From Pinirhizobacter soli (GTDB taxonomy: Bacteria; Pseudomonadota; Gammaproteobacteria; Xanthomonadales; Rhodanobacteraceae), in assembly GCF_015905305.1 (NCBI RefSeq), contig NZ_JADZLQ010000001.1:1016599-1080598 (forward strand): a DNA stretch of 64,000 nucleotides, in the 5' to 3' direction. The notes under the pieces are model-generated. The model had not been told where the DNA came from. It worked only from the letters and a program-made list of their open reading frames with translations, and ran no database searches. The translations under genes were made by a program, and so were the position numbers. Shown in pieces: positions 26,510 to 37,247 of this stretch (positions are counted from its first letter, which is position 1; each line of letters starts with the position of its first letter).

Positions 26510-27345
26510 CAGGCGTCGCCCGCGCGCAGCAGTTCGTTGATGCCGGTCTTGCTGCGTGTCTTCTCGTCCACCTGCTTGACGATGATCGCGGCGTAGAGGC
26601 TGTGGCTGCCGTCTTTCGCCGGCAGGGAGCCTGCCACCACCACGCTGCCCGCGGGGACGCGGCCATAGCTGACCTCGCCGGTGGCGCGGTTGTAGATGCG
26701 GGTGGACTGGCCCAGGAACACACCCATGCCGATCACGCTGCCCTTCTCCACCACTACGCCTTCCACTACTTCCGACCGCGCGCCAATGAAGCAGTTGTCT
26801 TCGATGATGGTGGGATTAGCCTGCAGCGGCTCGAGCACCCCGCCAATGCCCACGCCGCCGGAAAGGTGCACGCCCTTGCCGATCTGCGCGCAAGAACCCA
26901 CCGTGGCCCAGGTATCGATCATGCTGCCGGCGCCGACATACGCGCCGATGTTGGTATAGCTGGGCATCAACACCGCATCGCGCGCGATGTGCGCGCCGCG
27001 GCGCACGATGGCGCCAGGCACCACCCGCGCGCCGACCTGCCCGAAGGTGGTTTCGTCCGCACCGCCGAAGCGCACCGGCACCTTGTCGAATGCAGCAGCC
27101 ACGCCGCCGTCCATCACCCGGTTGCCGTTGATGCGGAAGTACAGCAGCACCGCTTTCTTGATCCACGCATTGACCTTCCAGCCGCCTTGGCCGTCGGGCT
27201 CGGCCACCCGGTGTTCGCCAGTCTCCAACAGGTCAAGTACCTGGTCCACCGCCGGGCGCAGGTGCGTGTCGATTTCCGTCTGGGCCAGTTCGTTGCGGCG
27301 TTCGAAGGCGTCGTCGATCAGGGTCTCAAGCGTTTGCATCTGCAT
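26509..27345 (-). CDS. dapD: 2,3,4,5-tetrahydropyridine-2,6-dicarboxylate N-succinyltransferase
   Basis: Succinyl-CoA-dependent step of the lysine/DAP pathway. The 278-residue product has an N-terminal helical domain (to about 100), a left-handed beta-helix with hexapeptide repeats and a C-terminal strand region. ATG at 27345 ([14 protein letters not shown]) gives a normal length; it overlaps the glnD 3' end by 20 bp. An upstream in-frame start at 27378 would lie deeper in glnD and adds non-conserved residues. Neighbours glnD and map match E. coli. Confidence 0.96.
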   Translation of the reverse strand: MQMQTLETLIDDAFERRNELAQTEIDTHLRPAVDQVLDLLETGEHRVAEPDGQGGWKVNAWIKKAVLLYFRINGNRVMDGGVAAAFDKVPVRFGGADETTFGQVGARVVPGAIVRRGAHIARDAVLMPSYTNIGAYVGAGSMIDTWATVGSCAQIGKGVHLSGGVGIGGVLEPLQANPTIIEDNCFIGARSEVVEGVVVEKGSVIGMGVFLGQSTRIYNRATGEVSYGRVPAGSVVVAGSLPAKDGSHSLYAAIIVKQVDEKTRSKTGINELLRAGDA

Positions 27346-29992
27346 GGGGTACTTCGGTCCTCGGTGCATGTCCGACATGCCGCAGCAGGGCTTCGCGCAG
27401 GATATTCCTGCGGTTGGCCGACAGCGGTTTGTCGTGACGGTCGGTCAGTTGGAAAAAGTCTTCAACGCGCTCGCCGAAGGTGGCGATCCGCGCATCATGC
27501 ACGCGAACCTTCGCTTCGGCCAAGGCCTGCGCCACCGCAGCAAGCAATCCCGGGCGGTCGGTGCACACGAAGGCCAGCTGCGTGCGCTCGCCAGCGTCGG
27601 TAAATTCCACGCGCGGTGCCATCTGGAAATACCGCAGGTGGCGTGACAGTCCGCGCTTGGCAAGTTGCGCCACGCGGTTATCGCTGAGCGCCTTGCACAT
27701 GCGCGTGCGCAATTCTTCGGCACGCTGCAGGCTGGCCGGCGCCTGGGAGTCGGATTCAAGCAACAGGAAGGTATCCAGCGCCATGCCGGTGGGCGAGGAA
27801 AGGATCCGCGCCTCGACCACGGAAAACCGCAGGCGGTCAAGGACCGCCGTGACGGTGGCGAAAAGCCCGTCGCGATCGGGCGCGTAAAGAAACAGCTCCG
27901 TGCTGCCGCGAACGGAAAACGGATGGACTTCCACCACCGGCCGCACCTTGCCGGCGCGCAGGATCGCAGCCGTTTGCCAGGCGATCTGCTCAGGCCGGTG
28001 GCGCAGGAAGGAGAGCTCGGGGAAATCGGCCCAGACTTTCTCCACCGCCGTCGCACCCACGTCAGGCGATACCAGCATCGCCAGGGCGCGATCGCGGCAG
28101 TCACGGGCGCGGGCGTCCACGCGCGGGCTCTGCGCCTGGTCGCTGCGCAGCGCATAGCGGGCGGAAGTGTAGAGGTCGGCCATCAGGCGGTCCTTCCACG
28201 CGTTCCACAGCTTCGGACTGGTGCCGATGATGTCGGCGATGGTCAACAGGTAGAGGTTGTCCAGGTGTTCCCAGTCGCCGACCAGGCCCGCGAAACGCTG
28301 CACCACGTCGGCATCGGTGATGTCCTGGCGCTGCGCGGTGGTACTCATCAACAGGTGCCAGCGAACCAGCCAGCCCACCAGCGCGATGTCTTCCGCCGGC
28401 AGGCCCAGCCGCTTGCCGAAGGCATGGGCCTCTTCCTCGCCCAGCACCGAATGATCGCCGCCGCGGCCCTTGGCGATGTCGTGGAACAGGGCGGCCAGCA
28501 ACAGCAGCTCCGGCTTGTCGAGGGTTGGCCAGATTTCCACCGCGTAGGGGAATTCGCCATGTGAGCCCGGATCGGCGAAGCGGGCAACGTTGCGCAGTAC
28601 GCGCAAGGTGTGTTCGTCCACGGTGAACATGTGGAAGAGGTCGTATTGCATGCGGCCGACAATCCTGCCAAAGGCCGGGATGATGGCGGCGAGCAGGCCG
28701 TAGCGGTTCATCCGCCAAAGGGCCTCCACCGCCGGCGCGCCGCGGCGCAGGAGCTTGAGGAAGCTCGACAGCACCGAGGAATCGTCGGCCAGCTTGCCAT
28801 CGTGCAGCGAGACGGCGTGCTGGATGCGCCGCATGGTCTGGGCGGTGAAGCCGGTGATGCCCGGCTCGTCCAGCCGCGCTATGAAGATGTCCACCAATGC
28901 CGCCGGCTGCCCGACGAAAAGCTCAGCGTCCCGCAAGGCCAGTCGATTGCCGAAGCGGACGTAATCCTGCCCTACCGCGCGGGGTTCGATCGCCGGCTCG
29001 AGCATTTCCTCGAATCGCTCCACCACCTGCACGCCGGCCCGTTCGATGGTACTGGCGGCACGGTAATAGCCCTGCATGAATTGTTCGACGCCGAGGTTCT
29101 TTTCGTGTTCGTCTTCAAAGCCCAATCGCGCGGCGATCGCCCGCTGGTAGTCGAAAAGCAGGCGCTCCTCGGCGCGGCCGGCCTCCAGGTGCAAGGCGAA
29201 GCGGTAGCGGCGGAGGGTTTGCTCGGCGCGAAGCAGCGCATCGCATTCCACCTGATCAAGGAGCCCTTCCTGGACCATGGCGTCGAAATCCGGCGCATTG
29301 GCGAGACGGCGGCCAAGCCAGCGCATGGCGTCGAGCGAGCGCAGGCCGCCGGGGCCGTCCTTGAGGTTGGGTTCGAGGTTGTGCGCGGTGTCGTCGAAGC
29401 GCGCGTGGCGGGCATCGCGCTCGCGCAGGCGCACCGCCAGGTATTCGCGGGGCGGCCACACGGCGGGATCTTCAAGGATGCCGCGCAAGCGGGTTTCCAG
29501 GATGGGCTGGCCCACCAGGCGGCGGGCGTCGATCAGGCTGGTGAAGACGCTGGCGTCCTGCATCGCCAGCGCACGGCATTCGTCGATCTCGCGCACCGCG
29601 TGCCCCGGCTTGATGCCGATATCCCACAAGCAGGCGAAGAAATTCTCCAACGCCCGATAGAGCGGCGGCGAGGTTTCCCCCACGATGGCCAGCAGGTCGA
29701 CGTCTGAGCGGGGGAACAGCAGGCCCCGGCCGTAGCCGCCTACGGCGAACAACGTGGCGGCGGCAAGATCGCCCAGGCACGCCTTCCACGCATGCACCAC
29801 GACCTTGTCGATCGCCTCGCTGCGGCGCCGGGACAGCGCCGTGGCGTCACCGCCCTCATCGAAGGCGGTGGCGATCGCCCGTTCGGTATCGCCCAGCAGC
29901 TGCCGCAGGGCCCGGCGCGCCTCCGGCGACACGCCTGAACGCGGCACCACGGCCGGCAGACGGGGCAAGGGCGGCAGCGCGGGTGCGGTCAT
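27326..29992 (-). CDS. glnD: Bifunctional PII uridylyltransferase/uridylyl-removing enzyme
   Basis: 888-residue nitrogen sensor that uridylylates or deuridylylates PII according to glutamine. Nucleotidyltransferase motif [17 protein letters not shown] lies near residues 84-100; the HD phosphohydrolase has [14 protein letters not shown] near 497; two C-terminal ACT domains begin near 695 ([11 protein letters not shown]) and 810 ([11 protein letters not shown]). No PII gene (glnB/glnK) is in the window. It is followed by dapD with overlap and preceded by map. Confidence 0.97.
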   Translation of the reverse strand: MTAPALPPLPRLPAVVPRSGVSPEARRALRQLLGDTERAIATAFDEGGDATALSRRRSEAIDKVVVHAWKACLGDLAAATLFAVGGYGRGLLFPRSDVDLLAIVGETSPPLYRALENFFACLWDIGIKPGHAVREIDECRALAMQDASVFTSLIDARRLVGQPILETRLRGILEDPAVWPPREYLAVRLRERDARHARFDDTAHNLEPNLKDGPGGLRSLDAMRWLGRRLANAPDFDAMVQEGLLDQVECDALLRAEQTLRRYRFALHLEAGRAEERLLFDYQRAIAARLGFEDEHEKNLGVEQFMQGYYRAASTIERAGVQVVERFEEMLEPAIEPRAVGQDYVRFGNRLALRDAELFVGQPAALVDIFIARLDEPGITGFTAQTMRRIQHAVSLHDGKLADDSSVLSSFLKLLRRGAPAVEALWRMNRYGLLAAIIPAFGRIVGRMQYDLFHMFTVDEHTLRVLRNVARFADPGSHGEFPYAVEIWPTLDKPELLLLAALFHDIAKGRGGDHSVLGEEEAHAFGKRLGLPAEDIALVGWLVRWHLLMSTTAQRQDITDADVVQRFAGLVGDWEHLDNLYLLTIADIIGTSPKLWNAWKDRLMADLYTSARYALRSDQAQSPRVDARARDCRDRALAMLVSPDVGATAVEKVWADFPELSFLRHRPEQIAWQTAAILRAGKVRPVVEVHPFSVRGSTELFLYAPDRDGLFATVTAVLDRLRFSVVEARILSSPTGMALDTFLLLESDSQAPASLQRAEELRTRMCKALSDNRVAQLAKRGLSRHLRYFQMAPRVEFTDAGERTQLAFVCTDRPGLLAAVAQALAEAKVRVHDARIATFGERVEDFFQLTDRHDKPLSANRRNILREALLRHVGHAPRTEVPHADANA

Positions 29993-30047
29993 GGGGCCTC
30001 GTCAGCGTGGAACTCAAGTTGTACTGCTCTTTCGAACGGGAGGTGCG

Positions 30048-30815
30048 TCAGGCGGCGTCAGGCCAGGGAGTGAGTATTTCGAAACCCGATTCGGTCACGG
30101 CCACCGTGTGCTCCCACTGGGCCGAGAGCGAGTGGTCCTTGGTAACGACCGTCCAGCCATCGGGCAGCTGCTTGGTCTGTGGCTTGCCGGCGTTGATCAT
30201 CGGCTCGACGGTGAAGGTCATGCCGGGCTTGAGTTCCAGGCCCGTGCCGTTGCGGCCGTAGTGCAGCACCTGGGGCTCGTCGTGGTAGACCTTCCCGATG
30301 CCATGGCCACAGTACTCGCGGACCACGGAAAAACCCGCAGCCTCCGCGTGCTTCTGGATGGCTGCGCCGACGTCGCCCAGGGTGGCGCCAGGCTTGACCG
30401 CACCGATGCCCAGCATCATGGCCTCGTAGGTGGTGTCCACCAACCGCTTTGCAAGTACGCCGGGGGTGCCGACGAAATACATCCGGCTGGTATCGCCGTG
30501 CCAGCCGTCCTTGATCACCGTGACGTCGATATTGACGATATCGCCGTCCTTCAGGACCTTCGATTCGGTGGGGATACCATGGCAGATCACGTGGTTGACC
30601 GAGGTGCAGACGGTCTTGGGAAAGCCGCGGTAGCCCACATTGGCCGGAATCGCCTTCTGCACGTCCACGATGTAGTCGTGGGCCAGGCGGTCGAGGTGTT
30701 CGGTGGTCACGCCGGGCCTGACGTGGTCCTTGAGCATGGCCAGGACGTCGGCGGCAAGGGCGCCTGCCACACGCATGGCCTGGATTTCTTCGGGGGTTTT
30801 GGGGATGACTGCCAT
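30048..30815 (-). CDS. map: Methionine aminopeptidase, type I
   Basis: Removes initiator methionine. The 255-residue type I enzyme has the five metal ligands in NIDVTVIKDGWHGDTSRMY (two Asp), EYCGHGIG (His), TVEPMI (Glu) and WEHTVAV (Glu). Start ATG at 30815 gives the family N-terminus MAVIPKTPEEIQAMR. It is divergent from rpsB, as in E. coli, with a 338-bp intergenic region. Confidence 0.97.
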   Translation of the reverse strand: MAVIPKTPEEIQAMRVAGALAADVLAMLKDHVRPGVTTEHLDRLAHDYIVDVQKAIPANVGYRGFPKTVCTSVNHVICHGIPTESKVLKDGDIVNIDVTVIKDGWHGDTSRMYFVGTPGVLAKRLVDTTYEAMMLGIGAVKPGATLGDVGAAIQKHAEAAGFSVVREYCGHGIGKVYHDEPQVLHYGRNGTGLELKPGMTFTVEPMINAGKPQTKQLPDGWTVVTKDHSLSAQWEHTVAVTESGFEILTPWPDAA

Positions 30816-30857
30816 AATGGACCCAGATGTGGCCTGTAGACGGGCATTTCCAGCAAC

Positions 30858-30887
30858 TTGCTGCGGATAACGCCGTCCAGCTATAAT
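30858..30887 (+). promoter_or_regulatory. Promoter of rpsB-tsf
   Basis: TTGCTG at 30858-30863 and a perfect TATAAT at 30882-30887, spacer 18 bp. Initiation is expected near 30894, which gives a leader of about 260 nt before rpsB. It is the only strong plus-strand promoter match in the map-rpsB gap. Confidence 0.65.
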
Positions 30888-30893
30888 CAGCGA

Positions 30894-31153
30894 GTTATGC
30901 GCGTCGCCCAACACCCGCGAATCGGGCCCGCGAGCGCATGGCGAAACACGATTGTAACCGCCCGGACGCCCCAATGGTCCGCGGCGCTGCGATCGGCGGC
31001 GCAAGCCGCAACCCAACGCCACACACGTGCCGGCACCGTTTTCGGGGTGCTGCGGAGCTCTCCCACCGGAGGCGCCGCGGTCGAAACCGGGGGCACGTGG
31101 AGGTCCCAACCCCCTTCGATCCTTAATGGATCGAGCTTCAAAGGAATAAAGAA
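30894..31153 (+). promoter_or_regulatory. Long structured 5' leader of rpsB (possible S2 autoregulatory site)
   Basis: The map-rpsB gap has no gene. The expected leader contains a GGGGG/CCCCC pairing (31089-31093 with 31110-31114) followed at once by a TCGATCC/GGATCGA stem (31116-31122 with 31128-31134, loop TTAAT) ending just before the AAAGGAA ribosome site at about 31139. E. coli rpsB mRNA is autoregulated by S2 through its leader; this layout is consistent with that, but homology of the structure was not tested. Confidence 0.5.
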
Positions 31154-32026
31154 ATGCCCCAGGTCACCATGCGCCAGATGCTCGAAGCCGGCGTCCACTT
31201 CGGCCACCAGACCCGTTACTGGAACCCGAAGATGGCCCCGTATATCTTCGGCGCCCGCGGCAAGATCCACATCATCAACCTCGAGAAGACCCTCCCGCTC
31301 TTCACCGACGCGATGAACTACCTTTCGGGCCTGGCCCAGAAGCGCGGCACCATCCTTTTCGTCGGCACCAAGCGCTCGGCGCGCGAGACGCTGGCCGAAG
31401 AGGCCGCCCGCGCCGGCCAGCCCTTCGTCACCGCCCGCTGGCTCGGCGGCATGCTCACCAACTTCCGCACGGTCAAGCAGTCCGTGGCCCGCCTGAAGGA
31501 ACTGGAAGCAGCCGAGACCGACGGTTCGTTCGAGAAGCTGGTCAAGCACGAAGTGCTGGCCCGCCGCCGCGAGCGCGACAAGCTGCAGAACTCGCTGGGC
31601 GGCATCAAGGACATGAACCGCCTGCCGGATGCCCTGTTCGTGATCGACATCGGCCATGAAGACATCGCTGTTCAGGAAGCCCGCAAGCTCGGCATCCCGG
31701 TGATCGCCGTGGTCGACACCAACTACGATCCGGCCCTGGTCGACTACGCCATCCCGGGTAACGACGACGCCATCCGCGCCATCCAGCTGTACGCCCGCGC
31801 CGCTGCCGACGCCATCCTGGAAGGCAAGGCCGCAGCGCCGAACGCCGGTGCCGGCGATGCCAATGACTTCGTCGAACTCGACGAGGAAGGCAACCCGGTG
31901 GCCAAGGAAGACCGCAAGCCCGCCCCGCGCCGCAACGACCGCGGCGACCGCAACGACCGTGGCCCGGCCCGTAAGGGTGCGCCGCGTGACGGCGGCCGTG
32001 GTCCGCGCGACGGCGCCAGCGCCTGA
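31154..32026 (+). CDS. rpsB: Small ribosomal subunit protein uS2 with long disordered C-terminal tail
   Basis: 290 residues against about 241 in E. coli. The S2 core ([27 protein letters not shown] to about residue 230) is standard. The last roughly 45-50 residues are an Arg/Asp/Gly/Pro-rich tail with repeated [11 protein letters not shown]-like units, predicted disordered and RNA-binding in character. Strong ribosome site AAAGGA before the ATG. First gene of the rpsB-tsf operon. Confidence 0.97.
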   Translation: MPQVTMRQMLEAGVHFGHQTRYWNPKMAPYIFGARGKIHIINLEKTLPLFTDAMNYLSGLAQKRGTILFVGTKRSARETLAEEAARAGQPFVTARWLGGMLTNFRTVKQSVARLKELEAAETDGSFEKLVKHEVLARRRERDKLQNSLGGIKDMNRLPDALFVIDIGHEDIAVQEARKLGIPVIAVVDTNYDPALVDYAIPGNDDAIRAIQLYARAAADAILEGKAAAPNAGAGDANDFVELDEEGNPVAKEDRKPAPRRNDRGDRNDRGPARKGAPRDGGRGPRDGASA

Positions 32027-32106
32027 TAGATAAGCACCACCCGCGCGCGGGGCGGCCCTCACCGGTCGCTTCGCGCAGCGAAAGCATCTCCCAAGAGGAT
32101 TTTCCC

Positions 32107-32985
32107 GTGACCCAGATTTCCGCACAGATGGTGAAGGAACTGCGCGAGCGTTCCGGCGCCGGCATGATGGAGTGCAAGAAGGCGCTCGTCGAAAACAACG
32201 GCGACCTCGACATCTCCATCGAATGGCTGCGCAAGAACGGCCTGGCCAAGGCCGACAAGAAGGCCGACCGCATCGCTGCGGAAGGTCGCGTCGCGGCCGC
32301 CCAGGCCGGCAACAAGGCCGTGCTGGTCGAAGTCAACAGCGAGACCGACTTCGTCGCCAAGGCCCCGAACTTCATCGCCTTCACCAATGAGATCGCCGAT
32401 GTCGCGCTGAAGTCCGGCGCAACCGATATCGCTGCCCTCAACGGCGCGGCCTACCCCGCCGGCGGCACGGTGCAGGAAGCGGTGAAGTCGCAGATCGCCA
32501 CCATCGGCGAGAAGATCGAGCTGCGCCGCATGTTCGAAGTCAAGGCCGACGGTCCGCTGGCCACGTATTCGCACGGCGGCCGCATCGGCGTGATCGTGGC
32601 GCTGAAGGGCGGCTCCGAAGAGCTGGCCAAGGGCATCGCCATGCACGTGGCGGCGATGAACCCCGCGCACATCAAGCCCAGCGACGTCCCGGCCGAATTC
32701 GTGGCCAAGGAAAAGGAAATCGCCCTCAGCCAGATGACCGAAAAGGACAAGGCCAAGCCGGCTGAAATCCTCGAGAAGATCATCTCGGGCAAGATCAACA
32801 AGATCATTTCCGACGTCACGCTGGTCGGCCAGCCGTACGTGCTCGACACCAACATCACCGTTGGCGAGGCACTGAAGAAGGAAGGCGCCGATGTCGTCTC
32901 CGTGCTGCGCCTGGCAGTCGGCGAAGGCATCGAGAAGATCCAGGAAGACTACCTGGCTGAAGTTGCCAAGGCGATGCAGGGTTAA
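32107..32985 (+). CDS. tsf: Elongation factor Ts
   Basis: 292-residue nucleotide exchange factor for EF-Tu. N-terminal UBA-like part [20 protein letters not shown] with the conserved GAGMMxCKKAL motif and [10 protein letters not shown] of the core domain. GTG start with AAGAGG upstream; the previous gene rpsB ends 80 bp before. Ends in a strong terminator. Confidence 0.97.
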   Translation: MTQISAQMVKELRERSGAGMMECKKALVENNGDLDISIEWLRKNGLAKADKKADRIAAEGRVAAAQAGNKAVLVEVNSETDFVAKAPNFIAFTNEIADVALKSGATDIAALNGAAYPAGGTVQEAVKSQIATIGEKIELRRMFEVKADGPLATYSHGGRIGVIVALKGGSEELAKGIAMHVAAMNPAHIKPSDVPAEFVAKEKEIALSQMTEKDKAKPAEILEKIISGKINKIISDVTLVGQPYVLDTNITVGEALKKEGADVVSVLRLAVGEGIEKIQEDYLAEVAKAMQG

Positions 32986-33004
32986 TGGCACGCCACGCTG
33001 AATG

Positions 33005-33038
33005 AAAAAGGGCCGCGCATGTCGCGGCCTTTTTTTTT
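33005..33038 (+). terminator. Intrinsic terminator of rpsB-tsf
   Basis: GGCCGCG (33011-33017), loop CATGT, CGCGGCC (33023-33029) followed by nine T (33030-33038) and preceded by AAAAA. Classical rho-independent terminator 20 nt after the tsf stop. Confidence 0.93.
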
Positions 33039-33096
33039 GGCGGACCACCGCATGCGCCTCACGCTACAATCATCACGATCAACACCGGAGTACACC

Positions 33097-33819
33097 ATGA
33101 GCAATGAAGTGAAGCACCGCCGCATCCTGCTCAAGCTTTCCGGTGAAGCCCTGATGGGGGCCGAAGACTACGGCATCGACCCGAAGGTCATCGGCAGCCT
33201 GGCCCGCGAGATCATCGAAGTGCAGCGTGCCGGCGTGCAGGTGGGCGTGGTTATCGGCGGTGGGAATATCTTCCGCGGGGCGGGCCTGGCCAAGGCCGGC
33301 ATGGACCGCGTCACCGGCGATCACATGGGCATGCTGGCCACGGTGATGAACGCGCTGGCCATGCAGGACGCCATCGAGAAGGCCGGAGGCGACGCGCGCA
33401 CCATGAGCGCTATCAAGATCAACGAGGTCTGCGAAGACTTCATCCGCCGCCGCGCCGTGCGCCACCTGGAAAAGGGCCGCATCGTGCTGTTCGCCGCCGG
33501 CACCGGCAACCCCTTCTTCACCACCGACTCGGCCGCGGCGCTGCGTGCCATCGAAATCGGCGCGGACCTGCTGCTCAAGGCCACCAAGGTGGACGGCATC
33601 TACACCGCCGATCCCAAGCGCGACCCCAGCGCCCGCCGCTATGAGCACGTGAGCTACAACCAGGTGATCGAGCACCGGCTGGAGGTGATGGATACCGCCG
33701 CCATCGCCCTGTGCCGCGACCACAAGATGCCCATGCGCATCTACGACATGACGGTTCCGGGCAACCTGATGCGCCTGATGCACGGTGAGCACATCGGCAC
33801 CCTGGTCGACGCCTCCTGA
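33097..33819 (+). CDS. pyrH: UMP kinase
   Basis: 240-residue amino acid kinase-fold enzyme phosphorylating UMP to [16 protein letters not shown] near the N-terminus, [10 protein letters not shown] near 57-66 and the late [17 protein letters not shown] are family signatures. ATG at 33097 follows CCGGAG by 5 nt. It has its own start downstream of the tsf terminator; a TACAAT at 33065-33070 may be its -10 box. Confidence 0.97.
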   Translation: MSNEVKHRRILLKLSGEALMGAEDYGIDPKVIGSLAREIIEVQRAGVQVGVVIGGGNIFRGAGLAKAGMDRVTGDHMGMLATVMNALAMQDAIEKAGGDARTMSAIKINEVCEDFIRRRAVRHLEKGRIVLFAAGTGNPFFTTDSAAALRAIEIGADLLLKATKVDGIYTADPKRDPSARRYEHVSYNQVIEHRLEVMDTAAIALCRDHKMPMRIYDMTVPGNLMRLMHGEHIGTLVDAS

Positions 33820-33840
33820 CACCCTAAGCCCCCCGCTTGC

Positions 33841-33846
33841 TATAAT
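33841..33846 (+). promoter_or_regulatory. -10 box for frr
   Basis: A perfect TATAAT lies between pyrH and frr, 32 nt before the frr ATG. The best -35 partner is CTGACA at 33816-33821, over the pyrH stop, with a long 19-bp spacer. It would let frr and the downstream envelope genes be transcribed without pyrH. Confidence 0.45.
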
Positions 33847-33878
33847 CCCCGGCTACCTTGGCTGGCCGGAATCGCCCC

Positions 33879-34436
33879 ATGATCGACGACATCAAGTCCG
33901 ACGCCCAGACCCGCATGGGCAAGAGCATCGACTCGCTTCGCCACGACCTCATGCGCCTGCGCACCGGCCGCGCCAGCACGGCGTTGGTCGACGGCCTGAA
34001 GGTGTCCTATTACGGCGCGGATACCCCGGTGAACCAGGTGGCCACGGTGTCGCTGGCCGATTCGCGCTCGCTCATCATCACGCCGTTCGACAAAAGCCTG
34101 GTGGCCCTGATCGAAAAAGCCATCATGGCCTCCGATATCGGCATCACGCCCAATACCGCCGGCACCGTGATCCGCCTGAACATGCCGCCGCTCACCGAGG
34201 AGCGCCGCAGGGAACTTGCCAAGCACGTGGCCGCCGAAGGCGAGAACGCCAAGATCGCCATCCGCAACGTGCGCCGCGATGCCCTGCAGCACATCAAGGA
34301 AATGTTGAAGGAAAAGCTCATCACCGAGGACGACGAGCGCCGCGCCGATGACGACGTGCAGAAGCTCACCGACCGCTTCGTGAAGGAAGTGGACCAGGTC
34401 TGCAAGACCAAGGAAGAAGAGCTGATGGCGCTCTGA
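33879..34436 (+). CDS. frr: Ribosome recycling factor
   Basis: 185 residues, exactly the E. coli length. It splits post-termination ribosomes with EF-G. Family segments LRTGRASTALVDGLKVSYYG, SDIGITPNT and the C-terminal RAD.DVQKLTDRFVKEVD helix are present. ATG at 33879 chosen because upstream codons are not conserved. Located pyrH-frr-uppS as in most proteobacteria. Confidence 0.97.
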   Translation: MIDDIKSDAQTRMGKSIDSLRHDLMRLRTGRASTALVDGLKVSYYGADTPVNQVATVSLADSRSLIITPFDKSLVALIEKAIMASDIGITPNTAGTVIRLNMPPLTEERRRELAKHVAAEGENAKIAIRNVRRDALQHIKEMLKEKLITEDDERRADDDVQKLTDRFVKEVDQVCKTKEEELMAL

Positions 34437-34464
34437 GAAGCGCGCCAACGGCTCTTAATTCCTC

Positions 34465-35220
34465 ATGACCGGATCCGCCGCCGGGCGCGTACCGCGCCAC
34501 CTGGCCATCGTCATGGACGGCAACGGCCGGTGGGCGAAACAACGCCGGCGGCCGCGCAGTTTCGGCCATCGCGCCGGCCAGAAGGCCGTGCGCCAGGCCG
34601 TGGAGTTCTGCCTTGGGAAAGGTATCGGATCGCTCACCCTGTTCGCATTCTCCAGTGAGAACTGGCAACGGCCGCCGGCTGAAGTGCGGGCGCTGATGGA
34701 ACTGTTCGTACGCGCGCTTGAGCGCGAGGTCGACCAGTTGCACCAGAACGGCGTGCGCATCCGCTTCATCGGCAACCTCGACGCCTTCGAGCCGGCCCTG
34801 CGCGAGGGCATGCTCAAGGCCATGGCCCATACCCGTGGCAATACGGCCCTGAACATGAACGTGGCGGTGAATTACGGCGGCCGTTGGGACATCGCCCAGG
34901 CCGCGCAAATGGCAGTCCACGCCGTAGCCCGTGGCGAGATCGCCGCCGAGGCCATCGACGAGGCCTGGCTCGGCCAGCACCTGTGCCTGGCCGACCAGCC
35001 CCCGCTCGACCTCTTCATCCGTACCGGCGGCGAACACCGCGTAAGCAATTTCCTGCTCTGGCAGCTGGCCTACGCGGAACTGTATTTCACCGATACTCTC
35101 TGGCCCGACGTCGACCAGGCCGTGCTTGCCGACGCCCTGGCCGATTACGCTGGACGCGAACGCCGCTTCGGCCGCACCGGTGCGCAGGTCACGCGCTCCT
35201 TGAAGGACACCCATGCTTAA
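34465..35220 (+). CDS. uppS: Undecaprenyl diphosphate synthase (cis-prenyltransferase)
   Basis: 251-residue enzyme extending FPP with IPP to the C55 lipid carrier for peptidoglycan and O-antigen. The catalytic aspartate is in AIVMDGNGRWAKQR (Asp18), with FSSENWQRP and FIRTGGEHRVSNFLLWQLAYAEL regions. Its 3' end overlaps cdsA by 8 bp. Confidence 0.97.
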   Translation: MTGSAAGRVPRHLAIVMDGNGRWAKQRRRPRSFGHRAGQKAVRQAVEFCLGKGIGSLTLFAFSSENWQRPPAEVRALMELFVRALEREVDQLHQNGVRIRFIGNLDAFEPALREGMLKAMAHTRGNTALNMNVAVNYGGRWDIAQAAQMAVHAVARGEIAAEAIDEAWLGQHLCLADQPPLDLFIRTGGEHRVSNFLLWQLAYAELYFTDTLWPDVDQAVLADALADYAGRERRFGRTGAQVTRSLKDTHA

Positions 35221-36031
35221 GCAGCGCGTCGTTACCGCCCTGATCCTGCTGCCGATCGTCCTGGCGGTTATCCTGGCGCTGCCCACGGCCTGGTTCGCCC
35301 CGGTGGCGGGGCTTGTCTTCCTGGGCGGCGCCTGGGAATGGAGCGCGCTGGCCGGCATCCGGAACACAGCCCTGCGCGTGGCCTATATCGTCGCGGTCGC
35401 GGCGCTTGTGCTGCTGTGCTGGGCCATACGCGGCAACGGCAGCTGGGCCTTTGTGCTGGGCCTGGGCGTGGCCTGGTGGGTGGCCTGTTGCTTCTGGCTG
35501 CGGCAATTCAGCTTCGCCGCCGCCCCGAATGCCGAGAACACCTGGCTGAAGGCCGCGATCGGGGTGCTTGTGGTCGTCACCACCTGGGTCGCGCTGGTTT
35601 CGATCCATGGGAGCGGCCCGAACGGCCACTACTGGACTCTGCTCGCCCTGGTCATCGTCTGGGCTGCCGACACCGGCGCCTATTTCAGTGGTCGCTTCTT
35701 CGGCAGGCGCAAGCTCGCGCCCACCATCAGCCCGGGCAAGACCTGGGCCGGCGTGTACGGTGCCCTGGTAGCCGGCGCGGCTGTCGCGGTGGGTGGTGGA
35801 TGGCTGCTGGGCGTGCACGATGCGCGCGTGGCCGGCATGGCGATACTGGGCGTGCTGGTGGTGGGCGCATCGGTGATCGGCGACCTTTTCGAAAGCCTGC
35901 TCAAGCGCCATGCCCAGGTGAAGGATTCAGGCACCTTGTTCCCGGGCCACGGGGGCCTGCTCGATCGCATGGATAGCGTCTTCGCCGCCCTGCCGGTGTT
36001 CGCCGCCGGCACGTTGCTGCTGGGCCTGTGA
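35213..36031 (+). CDS. cdsA: Phosphatidate cytidylyltransferase
   Basis: 272-residue multi-pass inner membrane enzyme making CDP-diacylglycerol. About seven to eight hydrophobic helices; C-terminal signature [21 protein letters not shown] and LLDRMDS (about 222-250). Overlaps uppS upstream and dxr downstream (GTGA). Confidence 0.96.
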   Translation: MLKQRVVTALILLPIVLAVILALPTAWFAPVAGLVFLGGAWEWSALAGIRNTALRVAYIVAVAALVLLCWAIRGNGSWAFVLGLGVAWWVACCFWLRQFSFAAAPNAENTWLKAAIGVLVVVTTWVALVSIHGSGPNGHYWTLLALVIVWAADTGAYFSGRFFGRRKLAPTISPGKTWAGVYGALVAGAAVAVGGGWLLGVHDARVAGMAILGVLVVGASVIGDLFESLLKRHAQVKDSGTLFPGHGGLLDRMDSVFAALPVFAAGTLLLGL

Positions 36032-37215
36032 GCACCATGCGCCGCGTTGCCGTCCTGGGTGCCACCGGCTCCATCGGTGCCAGCACGCTCGATGTCATTG
36101 CACGGCACCCGGCACGCTTTACCGCCAGCGTACTGGCCGCCCACAGCAAGGTGGACGAACTGGTCGCCCTTTGCGTGCGTTTCCGGCCCCGGCTTGCCGT
36201 GATCGCCGACGCGGCGCTGGAGAACGAACTGGCCCGCAAGCTCCGCCATGCCGGCGTGGACTGTGCCGTGGCCGGAGGTCCCGATGCGGTGACCGCCGCG
36301 GCGTCGGGCGAGCTTTGCGATACCGTGGTCGCCGCCATCGTCGGCGCCGCGGGGCTGGAATCCACCCTCGCCGCGGCCCGCGCCGGCAAGCGTTTGCTGC
36401 TGGCCAACAAGGAATCCATCGTCATGGCCGGGCCCCTGCTGCTGGCCGCCCTGCGCGAGGGTGGCGGCGACCTGGTACCGATCGATTCCGAACACAATGC
36501 GATCTTCCAGTGCCTGCCCGGCGGCCGCCCGGCCCTGGCAGCGGCGGGTGTGCGGCGGATCATCCTCACCGCGTCCGGCGGCCCGTTCCGCGGTCGCACC
36601 CGGGCCGACCTTGCGGCCATTACCCCCGCCCAGGCCGTAGCCCATCCGCGCTGGTCGATGGGACCGAAAATCTCGGTGGATTCGGCCACCCTGATGAACA
36701 AGGGCCTGGAGGTGATCGAGGCGCACTACCTCTTCAACGCCGCGCCCGACGACATCCAGGTGCTGGTGCACCCCCAGAGCCTGGTCCATTCGCTTGTGGA
36801 ATACCTCGACGGCTCGGTACTGGCCCAGCTGGGCAATCCCGACATGCGCACGGCCCTGGCGCATGCGCTGGCCTATCCTGAACGCATCGAGGCCGGGGTG
36901 CCTCCGCTGGACCTGGCCACGGCCGGGAAGCTGGAATTCGAAGACCCCGACACCGAGACCTTCCGCTGCCTGGCGCTGGCCTTCGCGGCCCTGCGGGCCG
37001 GCGGCGATGCCACGGCGATCCTGAACGCCGCCAACGAGGTTGCGGTGGCCGCCTTCCTGGGCGGCACCTTGCACTTCCTGGGCATTGCCGACATCGTCGA
37101 GACGGTACTTGCGGAACTGCCGCCCGAACCCGTGGTCGATATCCCGACCCTCGTGGCACGGGACGGGGCGGCGCGGGCTGCAGCGCGCCGGGTGCTCAGC
37201 CGCGCTTACTGCTAA
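36028..37215 (+). CDS. dxr: 1-deoxy-D-xylulose 5-phosphate reductoisomerase
   Basis: 395-residue NADPH enzyme producing MEP in isoprenoid synthesis. [14 protein letters not shown] Rossmann motif near 10-23, [26 protein letters not shown], and [21 protein letters not shown] with the metal/substrate residues. GTG start overlaps the cdsA stop (GTGA); an ATG three codons later is possible. In E. coli dxr lies before uppS; here it follows cdsA. Confidence 0.97.
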   Translation: MSTMRRVAVLGATGSIGASTLDVIARHPARFTASVLAAHSKVDELVALCVRFRPRLAVIADAALENELARKLRHAGVDCAVAGGPDAVTAAASGELCDTVVAAIVGAAGLESTLAAARAGKRLLLANKESIVMAGPLLLAALREGGGDLVPIDSEHNAIFQCLPGGRPALAAAGVRRIILTASGGPFRGRTRADLAAITPAQAVAHPRWSMGPKISVDSATLMNKGLEVIEAHYLFNAAPDDIQVLVHPQSLVHSLVEYLDGSVLAQLGNPDMRTALAHALAYPERIEAGVPPLDLATAGKLEFEDPDTETFRCLALAFAALRAGGDATAILNAANEVAVAAFLGGTLHFLGIADIVETVLAELPPEPVVDIPTLVARDGAARAAARRVLSRAYC

Positions 37216-37247
37216 TATTGCCCGACACTTACGGCGCTTCCTGATAC

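Noticed and set aside
32066-32081. Short hairpin TCGCT/AGCGA between rpsB and tsf.
   Set aside because: Only 5 bp of stem and no T tract. rpsB and tsf are normally cotranscribed, so it is not called a terminator.
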